Assembly: GCF_001646785.1 (NCBI RefSeq)
Contig: NZ_LRRH01000005.1
Location: 1 to 64,000 of the forward strand
From: Rhodococcus phenolicus
Lineage (GTDB): Bacteria; Actinomycetota; Actinomycetes; Mycobacteriales; Mycobacteriaceae
DNA length: 64,000 bases
Reading direction: 5' to 3'
Below, in pieces: positions 1 to 9,197 of the stretch. The first letter of the stretch is position 1. Every line of letters starts with the position of its first letter. The translations under genes were made by a program, and so were the position numbers. Below the pieces are notes generated by a model that did not search any database, had not been told where the DNA came from, and saw nothing but the letters and a program-made list of their open reading frames with translations.

Positions 1-783
1 GTTCAGCCGCAGCAGCGACAGGTACCGATCCATGTCGAGGTTGACCGAGACTGTGTTGAGGATCAGGTCGAACCGGCTGCGCAGTTCCTTGAACACGGCG
101 GGATCGCTCGTCGCACGGTAGTCGACGGCACCGAACCGCAGGCCGTCGTCCTTCTTCGACAGGGAATGCCCGAGCACGGTGACCTCGGCGCCGAGCGCGG
201 CGGCGATCTTGACCCCGATGTGACCGAGCCCGCCCATCCCGATGATCGCGACGCGGGTACCGGGCCCGGCCCCGTAGCGCCGCAGCGGGGAGTACAACGT
301 GATCCCGGCGCACAGCAGTGGCGCGGCGGCCGCGGGATCCAGACCGGCCGGAACCTTCAGCACGAAGTGCTCGGTCACGACGATGTGCGTGGAGTACCCG
401 CCCTGGGTGACCTCGCCGTCGCGGCCGACCGCGTTGTAGGTGCCGGTGACCCGGTTCTCGCAGTGCTGTTCCGCGCCCGCGGTGCACGCGCCGCATTCGC
501 GGCACGAGTCGACGAAGCACCCGACGCCCACCCGATCACCGACCGCGTGCTTCGTCACGTCGGTGCCGACGGCCTCGACGATGCCCACGATCTCGTGCCC
601 GGGAACGATGGGATAACGGGTGTGCGCCCACTCGTTGCGGGCGGTGTGGATGTCCGAATGGCAGATACCGGCGTATTCGATCCGGATGAGCACATCGAGG
701 GGGCCGGGTTCCCGGCGCTCGACGGTGGTCTTGGCAAGCGGTGCGTCTGCGGCGGGGGCAGCGTAGGCGGCGACGGTCGTCAT
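1..783 (-). CDS. zinc-dependent alcohol dehydrogenase (CAD/YjgB type), 3' end outside window
   Basis: Partial gene; 261 residues are visible from the ATG at 783. Family role: NAD(P)-dependent interconversion of alcohols and aldehydes in the cytoplasm. Visible signatures of the cinnamyl-alcohol-dehydrogenase-like medium-chain reductases are the catalytic zinc region CHSDIH with GHEIVG, a structural zinc cluster CRECGAC followed by HC, and the Rossmann nucleotide loop GMGGLGHIG. The stop codon lies beyond base 1. It is the last gene of a minus-strand run starting at aceA. The substrate cannot be read from the sequence. Confidence 0.9.
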   Translation of the reverse strand, partial: MTTVAAYAAPAADAPLAKTTVERREPGPLDVLIRIEYAGICHSDIHTARNEWAHTRYPIVPGHEIVGIVEAVGTDVTKHAVGDRVGVGCFVDSCRECGACTAGAEQHCENRVTGTYNAVGRDGEVTQGGYSTHIVVTEHFVLKVPAGLDPAAAAPLLCAGITLYSPLRRYGAGPGTRVAIIGMGGLGHIGVKIAAALGAEVTVLGHSLSKKDDGLRFGAVDYRATSDPAVFKELRSRFDLILNTVSVNLDMDRYLSLLRLN

Positions 784-867
784 GCCTTCATGCCTACACC
801 CGTGCAGACGACGGTGCGCACCCGCGGGGGCTGTCCACGGGTGCGCACCGATCCGGGCGGGAGGCTG

Positions 868-3156
868 CTACTGCTCGGCGGCGGTACGGCGCCGCAACCG
901 TCGTGCCGCCGCGACGAGGTTGCGCAACGACGGTTCGAGCTGCCAGTGGTGGCGGGTCTTGAGGCCACCGTCCGGGTTGGCCCACAACCGATCCGGGTCC
1001 ACCGACTCGGCGGCCTCGGTGAGCAGTTCGTCCAGTTCGTCGATGTCCGGGATCCGTGCCGAGCGGCTCTCGTACACACCGGGGCCGACGCCGTGGGTGA
1101 GCGCGTGGTCCTTGATCGCCTCGAGCACCCAGCGGATGGACCGGGTCGCGACGATCGCGGTGACGTCCGCGTCGAGCCGTTCGATCGCGTCGACCACCGA
1201 CTGCTGACCGGAGTACGTCAGATGTGTGTGGATCTGGGTCTCCGGCTTCGCGCCGCCGGTGGCGAGCCGGAACGCGTCGACCGCCCAGTTCAGGTACTCG
1301 GTGCGCCCGTCCTGCCGCAACGGCAGCAGTTCGCGGATGGCCGGCTCGTCGACCTGGATGATCGCGATACCCGCGCGCTCGAGGTCGGCGATCTCGTCAC
1401 GGATCGCCAACGCGAGTTGATCTGCGGTTTCGTGCAGCGGCTGATCCTGGCGCATGTACGACCGGGCGAGCATCGTCACCGGGCCGGTCAGCATGCCCTT
1501 GACCGGCTTGTCGGTGAGCGACTGCGCGTACGCGATCCACTCGACGGTCATCGGCTTCGGCCGCACGATGTCGCCGTAGAGGATCGGCGGTCGCGTGCAC
1601 CGCGAACCGTAGGCCTGCACCCAGCCGAAGTGCGTGGTGGCGAAGCCCTCCAGCAACTCGGCGAAGTACTGCACCATGTCGTTGCGTTCGTGTTCACCGT
1701 GCACGAGCACGTCGAGACCGATGTCCTCCTGCAACCGGACGGTGGACTCGATCTCCTCGCGGATCCGCTTGACGTAGTCGTCGTAGGAGATCCGGCCCTC
1801 ACCGAGATCGCGACGGACCTTCCGGATCTCGTCGGTCTGCGGGAACGACCCGAGGGTCGTCGCCGGGACCGGCGGCAGATTCAGACGGTCCTGCTGCGCG
1901 GCACGACGCTGCTCGTAGGGCGCGCGCACCCGGTGTTCGGGCGTCAGCGCGTTGATCCGCGCGCGGACGGTGTGCTTCTGCTTGAAGTGCACCGAGGTCG
2001 GGGGCACCCGCCACTTCTCCTCGGCACCGGTGGTCAGTGCCTTGGCGAGCGAGACCACCTCGCCGACCTTCTGCTTCGCGAAGGCGAGGCGGTCGGCGAC
2101 GTCACCGGGAATGTCGTATTCGACGAGCAGGTCGTAGGGCACGTGCAGCAACGAGCACGACGTCGACACGACCAGGTCCGGCGCGACCGCGGCGATCGAG
2201 TCGAGATACTCGAGGACGCGACGCCGGTCGGCGCGCCACACGTTGCGGCCGTCGACGACCCCGGCGTAGATGCGCTTGCGCTTGAGGCCGGGCACGGCGG
2301 CCAGTTCGTCGGCGTTGATCCGGCCGTTGATCAGGTCCAGGCCGATCGCCTCGACCTTCGACGCCGCGAGAATCGGCAGCGCGGCACCGAGGTGACCGTA
2401 CGGACCGGTGACGAGCAGGCGCGGACGCAGCGGCGCCTGGGACAGCACGTCGTATGCGCGCTTCAGCGCCGCGAGTTCGTCCTCGCTGCGGTCCTCGGTG
2501 AAGGACGGCTCGTCGAGCTGGACGCACGTCGCGCCGGCCTTGGCGAGCTGCTCGAAGAGCTTCTCGTACTCGGGGAGCAACGCGTCGAGCAGGTCGAGCG
2601 TGGAGAATCCGTCCTTCTGCGAGGTCGGCGAGATCTTCGACAGCAGCAGCAACGAGACCGGGCCGAGGACGACCGGGCGCAGTTCGATGCCCTTGGCCTT
2701 GGCGCGTTCGAACTCGTCGAGCACGGCGGCCGAGTTCAGGGCGAACACGGTGTTCTCGTCGAGTTCGGGTTGCCGGTAGTGATAGTTGCTGCCGAACCAG
2801 CGGACCAGTTCCAGCGGCGGGAAATCCTCCCGGCCGCGGCACAGGGTGAAATAGAAGTCGAGCGGGTCGAGCTCGCCGACCAGGGGACGGAACCGCTCGG
2901 GGACCGCGCCGAACAACAGGGCGTTGTCCAGAACGTGGTCGTAGTAGGAGAACGTGTTGCCGGGGACCTGTGTCAGTCCGGTCGCCGCGAGTTCGCTCCA
3001 GGTGTCCTCCTGGATTTCGCGGGCGACGGCGACGAGTTCGTCGCGTGTGCCGGTGCCGTGCCAGTAGGCCTCGAGCGCACGCTTGAGTTCGCGGCGGGTT
3101 CCGATACGCGGGTACCCGAGGATGCTGGATCCGTAGCCGGTGGCGTTGCTGGCCAT
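868..3156 (-). CDS. MetE-like protein lacking the catalytic zinc ligands
   Basis: 762 residues, the normal length of cobalamin-independent methionine synthase, with both MetE halves: N-terminal GYPRIG..RRELK, C-terminal GSFPQT, HGEHERNDM, GMLTGPVT, QVDEPAIRE and GPGVY. The start is the ATG at 3156, preceded by GAGGGAAAGG; an open extension to 3324 has no MetE similarity. The active site is abnormal. E. coli zinc ligands His641/Cys643/Glu665/Cys726 align at a constant offset of +4 to His645/Thr647/Val669/Gly730, so three of four are lost. After GMLTGPVT the text is MLARSY, where canonical enzymes have a Trp before SF. The fold is certain, but zinc-activated homocysteine methylation looks unlikely. 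Only about 110 bp separate it from the upstream gene, with no B12 riboswitch visible. Confidence 0.9.
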   Translation of the reverse strand: MASNATGYGSSILGYPRIGTRRELKRALEAYWHGTGTRDELVAVAREIQEDTWSELAATGLTQVPGNTFSYYDHVLDNALLFGAVPERFRPLVGELDPLDFYFTLCRGREDFPPLELVRWFGSNYHYRQPELDENTVFALNSAAVLDEFERAKAKGIELRPVVLGPVSLLLLSKISPTSQKDGFSTLDLLDALLPEYEKLFEQLAKAGATCVQLDEPSFTEDRSEDELAALKRAYDVLSQAPLRPRLLVTGPYGHLGAALPILAASKVEAIGLDLINGRINADELAAVPGLKRKRIYAGVVDGRNVWRADRRRVLEYLDSIAAVAPDLVVSTSCSLLHVPYDLLVEYDIPGDVADRLAFAKQKVGEVVSLAKALTTGAEEKWRVPPTSVHFKQKHTVRARINALTPEHRVRAPYEQRRAAQQDRLNLPPVPATTLGSFPQTDEIRKVRRDLGEGRISYDDYVKRIREEIESTVRLQEDIGLDVLVHGEHERNDMVQYFAELLEGFATTHFGWVQAYGSRCTRPPILYGDIVRPKPMTVEWIAYAQSLTDKPVKGMLTGPVTMLARSYMRQDQPLHETADQLALAIRDEIADLERAGIAIIQVDEPAIRELLPLRQDGRTEYLNWAVDAFRLATGGAKPETQIHTHLTYSGQQSVVDAIERLDADVTAIVATRSIRWVLEAIKDHALTHGVGPGVYESRSARIPDIDELDELLTEAAESVDPDRLWANPDGGLKTRHHWQLEPSLRNLVAAARRLRRRTAAEQ

Positions 3157-3268
3157 CTCGGAATCGACCTTTCCCTCATGCACCTCACGCCCGTGCACCG
3201 ACGAGCAGTGCACAGGGCACTGCTGTCGGGCACGGGCGCCGAAGTACGGTGTGGTGCTACCTACTTGC

Positions 3269-4165
3269 TCAGCTGGCCTTCTTGGAGGCCCGACCGTTTT
3301 CGGCGTACTCGTAGAAGCCGGCACCCGACTTCTTGCCGACGAGGCCGGCCTCGACCATGCGCAGCAACAGCGGCGGGGCCGAGTACAGCGGCTCCTTGAA
3401 CTCCTCGTACATCGAGTCGGCGATCGACTTGACGGTGTCGAGCCCGACGAGATCGGTCAGCGCGAGCGGACCCATCGGGTGGGCGCATCCGAGCACCATC
3501 GCCTTGTCGACGTCCTCCTTGGTCGCGAAACCGGATTCGACCATCCGGATCGCAGACAGCAGGTAGGGCACGAGCAGCGCGTTCGCGATGAAACCGGCCC
3601 GGTCCGAGGAGCGGACGACCTGCTTGCCGAGCACGTCGGCGGCGAAGGCCTCGGCACGGGCGGTGACCGCGGGGCTGGTCTTGAGGGTGGTGATGAGCTC
3701 CACCAGCGGGAGCACCGGCACCGGGTTGAAGAAGTGCAGGCCGATGACGCGCTCGGGGGCGCTGGTGGCGATGCCCAGCTTCATGATCGGGATCGACGAG
3801 GTGTTCGAGGCGAGCACCGCGTTCGGGTCCGTGACGATCTTGTCGAGCTCGGCGAAGATCTCGCTCTTGACCTTCTCGTCCTCGACGACGGCCTCCACGA
3901 CGAGCTGGCGGTCCGCGAAGTCACCGAGGTCCGAGGTGAACCGGAGGCGCCACGCGGCCTGCTCCCGTTCCCGTTCGGTGATCTTTCCGCTGCTCACACC
4001 CCGGTCGAGGGACCGGAGGATGCGGGCACGTCCGGCGGCCGCAAGTTCGCGGGTCTGCTCGAACACCAGTACGTCGACATGAGCGCGCGCGCACACCTCG
4101 GCGATACCTGCGCCCATGATCCCGGCGCCGATCACGCCGACGCGCTGAATCTTTTCGCTGGTCAC
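3269..4165 (-). CDS. fadB2: 3-hydroxybutyryl-CoA dehydrogenase
   Basis: 298 residues from a GTG start at 4165. NAD(P)-dependent oxidoreductase acting on 3-hydroxybutyryl-CoA/acetoacetyl-CoA in fatty-acid and butanoate metabolism. It has the N-terminal Rossmann loop GAGIMGAGIAE, the catalytic-His segment HFFNPVPVLPLVE, and a C-terminal helical dimerisation domain ending GKKSGAGFYEY. It lies downstream of aceA on the same strand, behind a strong hairpin, so it may be only partly cotranscribed. The icl1-fadB2 neighbourhood also occurs in Mycobacterium tuberculosis, which supports the symbol. Confidence 0.93.
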   Translation of the reverse strand: MTSEKIQRVGVIGAGIMGAGIAEVCARAHVDVLVFEQTRELAAAGRARILRSLDRGVSSGKITEREREQAAWRLRFTSDLGDFADRQLVVEAVVEDEKVKSEIFAELDKIVTDPNAVLASNTSSIPIMKLGIATSAPERVIGLHFFNPVPVLPLVELITTLKTSPAVTARAEAFAADVLGKQVVRSSDRAGFIANALLVPYLLSAIRMVESGFATKEDVDKAMVLGCAHPMGPLALTDLVGLDTVKSIADSMYEEFKEPLYSAPPLLLRMVEAGLVGKKSGAGFYEYAENGRASKKAS

Positions 4166-4333
4166 GTCAGCTCCTTCTCGTCATGTGGGGTTGGTCGTGG
4201 AGTTCTTCCTGCACGGTGTGTCCTCAACCGTGATCGTGCACAGTGCGGCTCTTACACGACGATCCGGCGGGGATCATCCACCGACCGGATCGTCGCAATG
4301 TGTCCGACTGGACCCGGCCGGAGAGGCCGGGGT

Positions 4334-4383
4334 GAAGTCACCGCGGCGGGAGTCCGGGACGGATCCCGCCGCGATGTGACTTC
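4334..4383 (-). terminator. intrinsic terminator hairpin of aceA
   Basis: GAAGTCAC at 4334-4341 pairs with GTGACTTC at 4376-4383, and the inner arm CGCGGCGGGA (4342-4351) pairs with TCCCGCCGCG (4364-4373). This gives an 18-bp stem with a 2-nt bulge, directly after the aceA stop. Confidence 0.75.
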
Positions 4384-4394
4384 GAAGCCTGTTC

Positions 4395-5684
4395 CTAGTG
4401 GAACTGGCCCTCCTCGGTGGAGCCCTTCAGGGCAGCCGTGGAGGTGTTCGGGTCGACCGTGGTGGCGATCGAGTCGAAGTAGCCGGCGCCGACCTCGCGC
4501 TGGTGCTTGATGGCGGTGAAGCCACGCTCCTCGGCGGCCTTGAACTCGCGCTCCTGCAGGTCGACGAACGCGGTCATGCCGTTGCGGGCGTAGCCGTGAG
4601 CCAGGTCGAACATGCCGTAGTTGAGCGAGTGGAAGCCGGCGAGGGTGATGAACTGGAACTTGAAGCCCATCGCGCCGAGTTCGCGCTGGAACTTCGCGAT
4701 GGTCGCGTCGTCCAGGTGAGCCTTCCAGTTGAAGGACGGCGAGCAGTTGTAGGCGAGGAGCTGGTCCGGGAACTCGCCACGGACGGCCTCGGCAAACTGC
4801 TTGGCGACCTCGAGGTCCGGAACGCCGGTCTCCATCCAGATGAGGTCGGAGTAGGGGGCGTAGGCCTTGGCGCGGGCGATGCAGGGCTCGATGCCGTTCT
4901 TGACGCCGTAGAAGCCCTCGGCCGTCCGGGTGCCGTCGAGGAACTCGCGGTCGCGCTCGTCGACATCCGAGGTCAGCAGCGTGGCGGCCTCGGCGTCGGT
5001 GCGGGCGATGACGACGGTCGGGACGTCCGCGACGTCGGCCGCGAGGCGAGCCGAGGTCAGGGTGCGGATGTGCTGCTGGGTCGGGATGAGCACCTTGCCA
5101 CCGAGGTGACCGCACTTCTTCTCCGACGCGAGCTGGTCCTCCCAGTGCGAACCGGCGACGCCGGCAGCGATCATGGCCTTCTGCAGCTCGTAGACGTTCA
5201 GCGCGCCACCGAAGCCGGCCTCACCGTCGGCGACGATCGGGGCGAGCCAGTTCTCGACGGAGGTGTCGCCCTCGACCTTGGCGATCTCGTCGGCGCGGAG
5301 CAGCGCGTTGTTGATGCGGCGGACGACCTGCGGAACCGAGTTCGCCGGGTACAGCGACTGGTCCGGGTAGGTGTGGCCGGAGAGGTTCGCGTCACCGGCG
5401 ACCTGCCAGCCGGACAGGTAGATGGCCTTGAGGCCGGCACGGACCTGCTGCACGGCCTGGTTGCCGGTCAGCGCGCCGAGCGAGTTGATGTAGTCCTCGT
5501 TGTTGACGAGATCCCAGAGGATCTCGGAGCCACGGCGGGCGAGGGTGGCTTCCTCGACGACGGTGCCCTGCAGCTTGACGACCTGCTCGGCCGTGTAGTT
5601 GCGGGTGACGCCCTTCCAGCGGGGGTTGGTGTCCCAGTCCTTCTGGATTTCCTCAGCGGTCCGCGGGGTGCCGGTGGTCGACAT
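4395..5684 (-). CDS. aceA: isocitrate lyase
   Basis: 429 residues. Cleaves isocitrate to glyoxylate and succinate, the first step of the glyoxylate shunt needed for growth on acetate and fatty acids. The catalytic motif KKCGHLGGK is intact and the length matches actinobacterial Icl1. The ATG at 5684 is chosen; a TTG lies one codon upstream. A long leader holds a RamB-type operator about 170 bp upstream of the start. The ramB gene itself is about 1.8 kb away on the plus strand, and malate synthase is not in the window. Confidence 0.97.
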   Translation of the reverse strand: MSTTGTPRTAEEIQKDWDTNPRWKGVTRNYTAEQVVKLQGTVVEEATLARRGSEILWDLVNNEDYINSLGALTGNQAVQQVRAGLKAIYLSGWQVAGDANLSGHTYPDQSLYPANSVPQVVRRINNALLRADEIAKVEGDTSVENWLAPIVADGEAGFGGALNVYELQKAMIAAGVAGSHWEDQLASEKKCGHLGGKVLIPTQQHIRTLTSARLAADVADVPTVVIARTDAEAATLLTSDVDERDREFLDGTRTAEGFYGVKNGIEPCIARAKAYAPYSDLIWMETGVPDLEVAKQFAEAVRGEFPDQLLAYNCSPSFNWKAHLDDATIAKFQRELGAMGFKFQFITLAGFHSLNYGMFDLAHGYARNGMTAFVDLQEREFKAAEERGFTAIKHQREVGAGYFDSIATTVDPNTSTAALKGSTEEGQFH

Positions 5685-6198
5685 CAAAGCTCCACTCTCT
5701 AGATTCGAATCCGCTCCGGGTGTTCAGCAGTACGTGCGTACGACTTCACACCCTTCGCGTGCCGTTCGGATGTACACCAAGACAATGACACAGCTGAAAA
5801 ATGCCGTCTACCTGTTGCTAATGCCAACCTTGGCTAGTTTTCGAGGCGCCTTTGCAAAGTTTGTAAATCAATGGCGGCTCCAACGACTTCCCAAATCGGA
5901 CAGTTTGGTTACTCGTCGGTAGCCACTACCTCGGGTTTCCCGGCGCGACGGTTCCGCCGGCGCCGGACCGCCCCGAAGCAGCAGCGGACGCCCCACCCCG
6001 GGCGCGGTCGGGCGGCGATGTGGGCGGTCTCACACCTGCCGCGCCCCTGAGCTGCACATTTCGGCAAACCTTGATCAACACGATTCCTGCAACCCGCCGT
6101 AACATGTCTCCCGACGACCAGATCGGGGCTGGACTCGTCGCGCATCGTGCTGCGCAGCTGCTCGCGTCTCGCCCATCCACACGAGCAGAGGAGGGGTC
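5685..6198. other. aceA-hmp divergent intergenic region
   Basis: 514 bp without a convincing gene between the divergent aceA and flavohemoglobin genes. It is A/T-richer than its surroundings near 5760-5890. It contains the RamB-type site (5851-5867) and a short inverted repeat GCCAA-CC-TTGGC at 5823-5834. No further conserved operator could be assigned by eye. Confidence 0.7.
5851..5867. promoter_or_regulatory. probable RamB operator upstream of aceA
   Basis: TTTGCAAAGTTTGTAAA. Its reverse complement contains CAAACTTTGCAAA, very close to the RamB consensus A(A/G)AACTTTGCAAA described for Corynebacterium glutamicum acetate genes. It lies about 170 bp upstream of the aceA start. The assignment rests on motif match plus a ramB gene nearby. 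Confidence 0.7.
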
Positions 6199-7404
6199 AT
6201 CCTTTCCCCCACGTCGCACGACGTCATAGAGGCCACGCTGCCCGCCGTCGAAGCCCACATCGGCGCGATTTCCGAACGTTTCTACGAGCGGCTGTTCGCA
6301 GCGGCGCCACATCTCTGCACGGACCTGTTCAACCGCACGAACCAGCGCAACCGCGAGCAGCAGAAGGCACTCGCGAGTTCGATCGCGGCGTTCGCCAAAC
6401 TCCTCGTCACGGAGAAGCCCGAGGACATCGACCCGATCATGGCCCGGATCGCCAACAAGCACGCGTCGATCGGCATTCAGGCCGGGCACTACGAGATGAT
6501 CCGCTTCCACCTGTTCGCGGCGATCGGCGAGGTCCTCGGTCCCGCGGTGACCCCGGAGGTCGCCGCGGCCTGGCACCAGGTCTACACCCTCATGGCAGGT
6601 TCGCTCATCGCCCAGGAAGCCGCTCTCTACAACTCGGTCGGGGTACCCCACGGCCACGTGTGGCGGCTGGTCGTCGTCTCCGAGGTCGAATACGACGGTG
6701 CCCGGGTCGCGACCTTCGTGCTCCGGTCACTCGACGGACGACCGCTCCCCGATTTCCTTCCCGGACAATATATTTCGATCTGCGTACGACTCCCGGACGG
6801 CACCCGCCAGATCCGGCAGTACACCCTCGTGCGGGGACGGGCGTCGGGTGAATGGGCCGTCACGATCAAACGGGTCCCGGGCGGCCTGGTCTCCCCGTTC
6901 CTCGTCGACGCCGTGCGGACGGGCACCGAGCTGATCGTGTCGCACCCCTTCGGAAGCCTGCTCGTCGAAGGCGGAAACACCCCATTGGCACTGATCTCGG
7001 CCGGCATCGGCATCACCAGCACACTGACCGTCCTGCAGAACCTCGCCGAGACCAATCCCCTGCGCCGCGTCGTGGCTCTGCACGTGGACCACTCCCCCTA
7101 CGATCATGCGCGCCGCACCGACATCGCCGAACTCGTCTCCCGCCTCCCCAATTCCCGGATGCAGGTGCGGTACAACGATTTCGAAGAATTCCACGTGATC
7201 GGCCGATCGCCCGTCGACGACCTCGACCTTCCCGCGGGCGCCACCGCGTACGTCTACGGTCCGGTGGCGTTCATGCGCGCGGTCCGGGACGGGCTCGTCG
7301 GCCGCGGAATCCCGCTCGAGTCGATTCACTACGAGGCGTTCGCGCCCGGGTCGTGGCTCGGCGTCGACCGACCCGCGCAGGTGGCTTCGACCCGACACGA
7401 TTAA
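6199..7404 (+). CDS. hmp: flavohemoglobin (nitric oxide dioxygenase) with apparent ATC start
   Basis: About 401 residues. Converts NO plus O2 to nitrate using NAD(P)H, FAD and heme. Globin domain: TyrB10 in ERFYERLF, GlnE7 in NQRNREQQ, proximal His in IANKH. Reductase domain: FAD motif RQYTLV, pyridine-nucleotide loop SAGIGITS, C-terminal YVYGPVAFM and HYEAFAPG. No ATG, GTG or TTG exists in frame upstream of the ATG at 6439, which would delete heme-binding helices. Taking ATC at 6199 as codon 1 puts TyrB10 at residue 29, its position in E. coli Hmp, and AGAGGAGGGG ends 2 nt upstream. A non-canonical start or a local sequence error are the alternatives. Confidence 0.85.
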   Translation: MLSPTSHDVIEATLPAVEAHIGAISERFYERLFAAAPHLCTDLFNRTNQRNREQQKALASSIAAFAKLLVTEKPEDIDPIMARIANKHASIGIQAGHYEMIRFHLFAAIGEVLGPAVTPEVAAAWHQVYTLMAGSLIAQEAALYNSVGVPHGHVWRLVVVSEVEYDGARVATFVLRSLDGRPLPDFLPGQYISICVRLPDGTRQIRQYTLVRGRASGEWAVTIKRVPGGLVSPFLVDAVRTGTELIVSHPFGSLLVEGGNTPLALISAGIGITSTLTVLQNLAETNPLRRVVALHVDHSPYDHARRTDIAELVSRLPNSRMQVRYNDFEEFHVIGRSPVDDLDLPAGATAYVYGPVAFMRAVRDGLVGRGIPLESIHYEAFAPGSWLGVDRPAQVASTRHD

Positions 7405-7407
7405 CAC

Positions 7408-7430
7408 GTTGCGAACCTCGCGTTGCAAAG
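7408..7430. promoter_or_regulatory. possible RamB autoregulatory site
   Basis: Two RamB-like half motifs in direct repeat, GTTGCGAAC (7408-7416) and GTTGCAAAG (7422-7430), 14 bp apart, end 27 bp before the ramB start. RamB is known to regulate its own gene in Corynebacterium and Mycobacterium. The match is weaker than the aceA site. Confidence 0.45.
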
Positions 7431-7457
7431 CCTCGTAGGTGATCGTACGCTGGGCGA

Positions 7458-8870
7458 ATGGCCAAGACCTTCGTGGGAGCCCGCCTCCGCCAGCTGCGTA
7501 CCGAGCGGGGCCTCAGCCAAGCCGCACTCGCGAAAACCCTCGAGATCTCCGCCAGCTACCTGAATCAGATCGAACACGACGTCCGTCCCCTCACCGTTCC
7601 CGTGCTGCTGCGGATCAGCGAGGTCTTCGGTGTCGACACGACCTTCTTCTCCTCGCAGGACGACACCCGCCTGATCGCCGAGATGCGGGAGGTCGCACTC
7701 GACCAGGAGATGGGCATCGAAGCCGACGCCCAAGAGATCGCCGAGATGGTCGCCGCGCATCCCGGGCTGGCCCGGGCGATGGTCAACATGCACCGAAGGT
7801 TCCGCAACACCACCGCGCAGCTCGCCGCCGCGACCGAGGACCGCTACAGCGACGGCAGCGGCAGCGGCTCCATCACGATGCCGCACGAGGAAGTGCGCGA
7901 CTACTTCTACCAGCGGCAGAACTACATGCACGACCTCGACACCGCAGCCGAGGAACTCGCCAACCGCATCCGGTTCCATCGCGGCGACGTGGCCGGGGAG
8001 ATCGCCAAACGCATGGCGTCGGTGCACGACGTGCAGATCGTCAAGCGCATCGACCTCGGCGAGAACGTCCTGCACCGATACGACCCCGAGACCCGCACCC
8101 TCGAAATCGCCCCGCAACTGTCCGGCGGCCAGCAGGTGTTCAAGCTCGCCACCGAACTCGCCTACCTCGAATGCGGCGACCTCATCGACAAGATGGTCGA
8201 CGACGGCGCCTTCACCTCCGACGCCTCACGCGCCCTCGCCCGCCTCGGTCTCGCGAACTACTTCGCCGCGGCGACCATCCTGCCGTACACGCAGTTCCAC
8301 GAGATCGCCGAGGACTTCCGTTACGACGTCGAGCGCCTGTCCGCGTTCTACGGCGTCAGCTACGAGACGATCGCCCACCGTCTGTCGACGCTGCAGCGTC
8401 CCAAACTGCGCGGGGTGCCGTTCTCGTTCGTCCGTGTCGACCGGGCCGGCAACATGTCCAAGCGCCAGTCCGCCACCGGCTTCCACTTCTCGTCCAGTGG
8501 TGGAACCTGCCCGCTGTGGAACGTCTACGAGACGTTCGCCTACCCGGGCAAGATCATGACGCAGATCGCGCAGATGCCCGACGGCCGCCGCTACCTGTGG
8601 GTCGCGCGAACCGTCGAACGCCGCGCGGCACGGTACGGGCAGCCGTCGAAGACGTTCGCCATCGGCCTCGGTTGCGAACTGCGCCACGCGCACCGGCTGG
8701 TCTACGCCGACGGTCTCGACCTCGACGATTCCAACCCCGGCACGCCGATCGGCGCGGGTTGCCGCATCTGCGAACGCGTCAACTGCCCGCAGCGCGCCTT
8801 CCCACCGCTCGGCAAGGAACTCGACATCAACGAGCACCGCAGCTCCGTCTCGCCCTACCTCATCCGCTGA
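7458..8870 (+). CDS. ramB: RamB-type regulator of acetate metabolism (XRE plus ScfR domain)
   Basis: 470 residues. An N-terminal XRE helix-turn-helix (LRQLRTERGLSQAALAKTL..SYLNQIE) covers about residues 7-60. A long middle region and a short-chain fatty-acyl-regulator C-terminus follow, with the cysteine cluster GCRICERVNCPQR near residue 440. In Corynebacterium and Mycobacterium this protein controls isocitrate lyase and other acetate genes according to carbon source. The nearby aceA gene and its operator fit this role. Confidence 0.92.
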   Translation: MAKTFVGARLRQLRTERGLSQAALAKTLEISASYLNQIEHDVRPLTVPVLLRISEVFGVDTTFFSSQDDTRLIAEMREVALDQEMGIEADAQEIAEMVAAHPGLARAMVNMHRRFRNTTAQLAAATEDRYSDGSGSGSITMPHEEVRDYFYQRQNYMHDLDTAAEELANRIRFHRGDVAGEIAKRMASVHDVQIVKRIDLGENVLHRYDPETRTLEIAPQLSGGQQVFKLATELAYLECGDLIDKMVDDGAFTSDASRALARLGLANYFAAATILPYTQFHEIAEDFRYDVERLSAFYGVSYETIAHRLSTLQRPKLRGVPFSFVRVDRAGNMSKRQSATGFHFSSSGGTCPLWNVYETFAYPGKIMTQIAQMPDGRRYLWVARTVERRAARYGQPSKTFAIGLGCELRHAHRLVYADGLDLDDSNPGTPIGAGCRICERVNCPQRAFPPLGKELDINEHRSSVSPYLIR

Positions 8871-9041
8871 TCCGCGCGCCGCGCACCCGCGCGTCGCACC
8901 ACCGCGCGTCGCCCGGCTGCCGGGTACCGCCCCTGTCCTCCGAGCGAGTGGTACACCCGATCGATTGAAGGAGACGAGGGATACATTCGCTCGGGCGCCG
9001 GGGCAGGGTCCGGACACGCTGACGGGTGCGGCTCCGGCCTG

Positions 9042-9142
9042 TTCACGCAACGGAAACATCGAACATCCAATCGTCACAAGCAGATATACCCGCGCAACAC
9101 CGTCCCTTTACTGTTTGGCCGACGAATACAGCGTTGTATACG
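9042..9142 (+). promoter_or_regulatory. urt promoter with GlnR-like box
   Basis: TTCAC-N6-GAAAC at 9042-9057 fits the actinobacterial GlnR half-site pattern gTnAC-N6-GaAAC. Downstream, TTGGCC (9115-9120), a 16-bp spacer and TATACG (9137-9142) resemble a housekeeping promoter. Both lie in the 327-bp gap 8871-9197, which holds no gene. Nitrogen control of a urea importer is expected, but the box is a visual match only. Confidence 0.5.
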
Positions 9143-9197
9143 CACCCGGATACACCGGGAACCGAGGCTTCACATCTTCGAACAAGGGGGCATCTCC

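Noticed and set aside
3157-3268. Possible B12 riboswitch upstream of the MetE-like gene
   Set aside because: The gap is only about 110 bp, too short for a cobalamin riboswitch, and no B12 box is visible.
166-3399. Very long plus-strand open frame opposite alcohol dehydrogenase and metE
   Set aside because: High-GC shadow of the real minus-strand genes; no domain or motif, composition biased to Arg/Asp/Val repeats.
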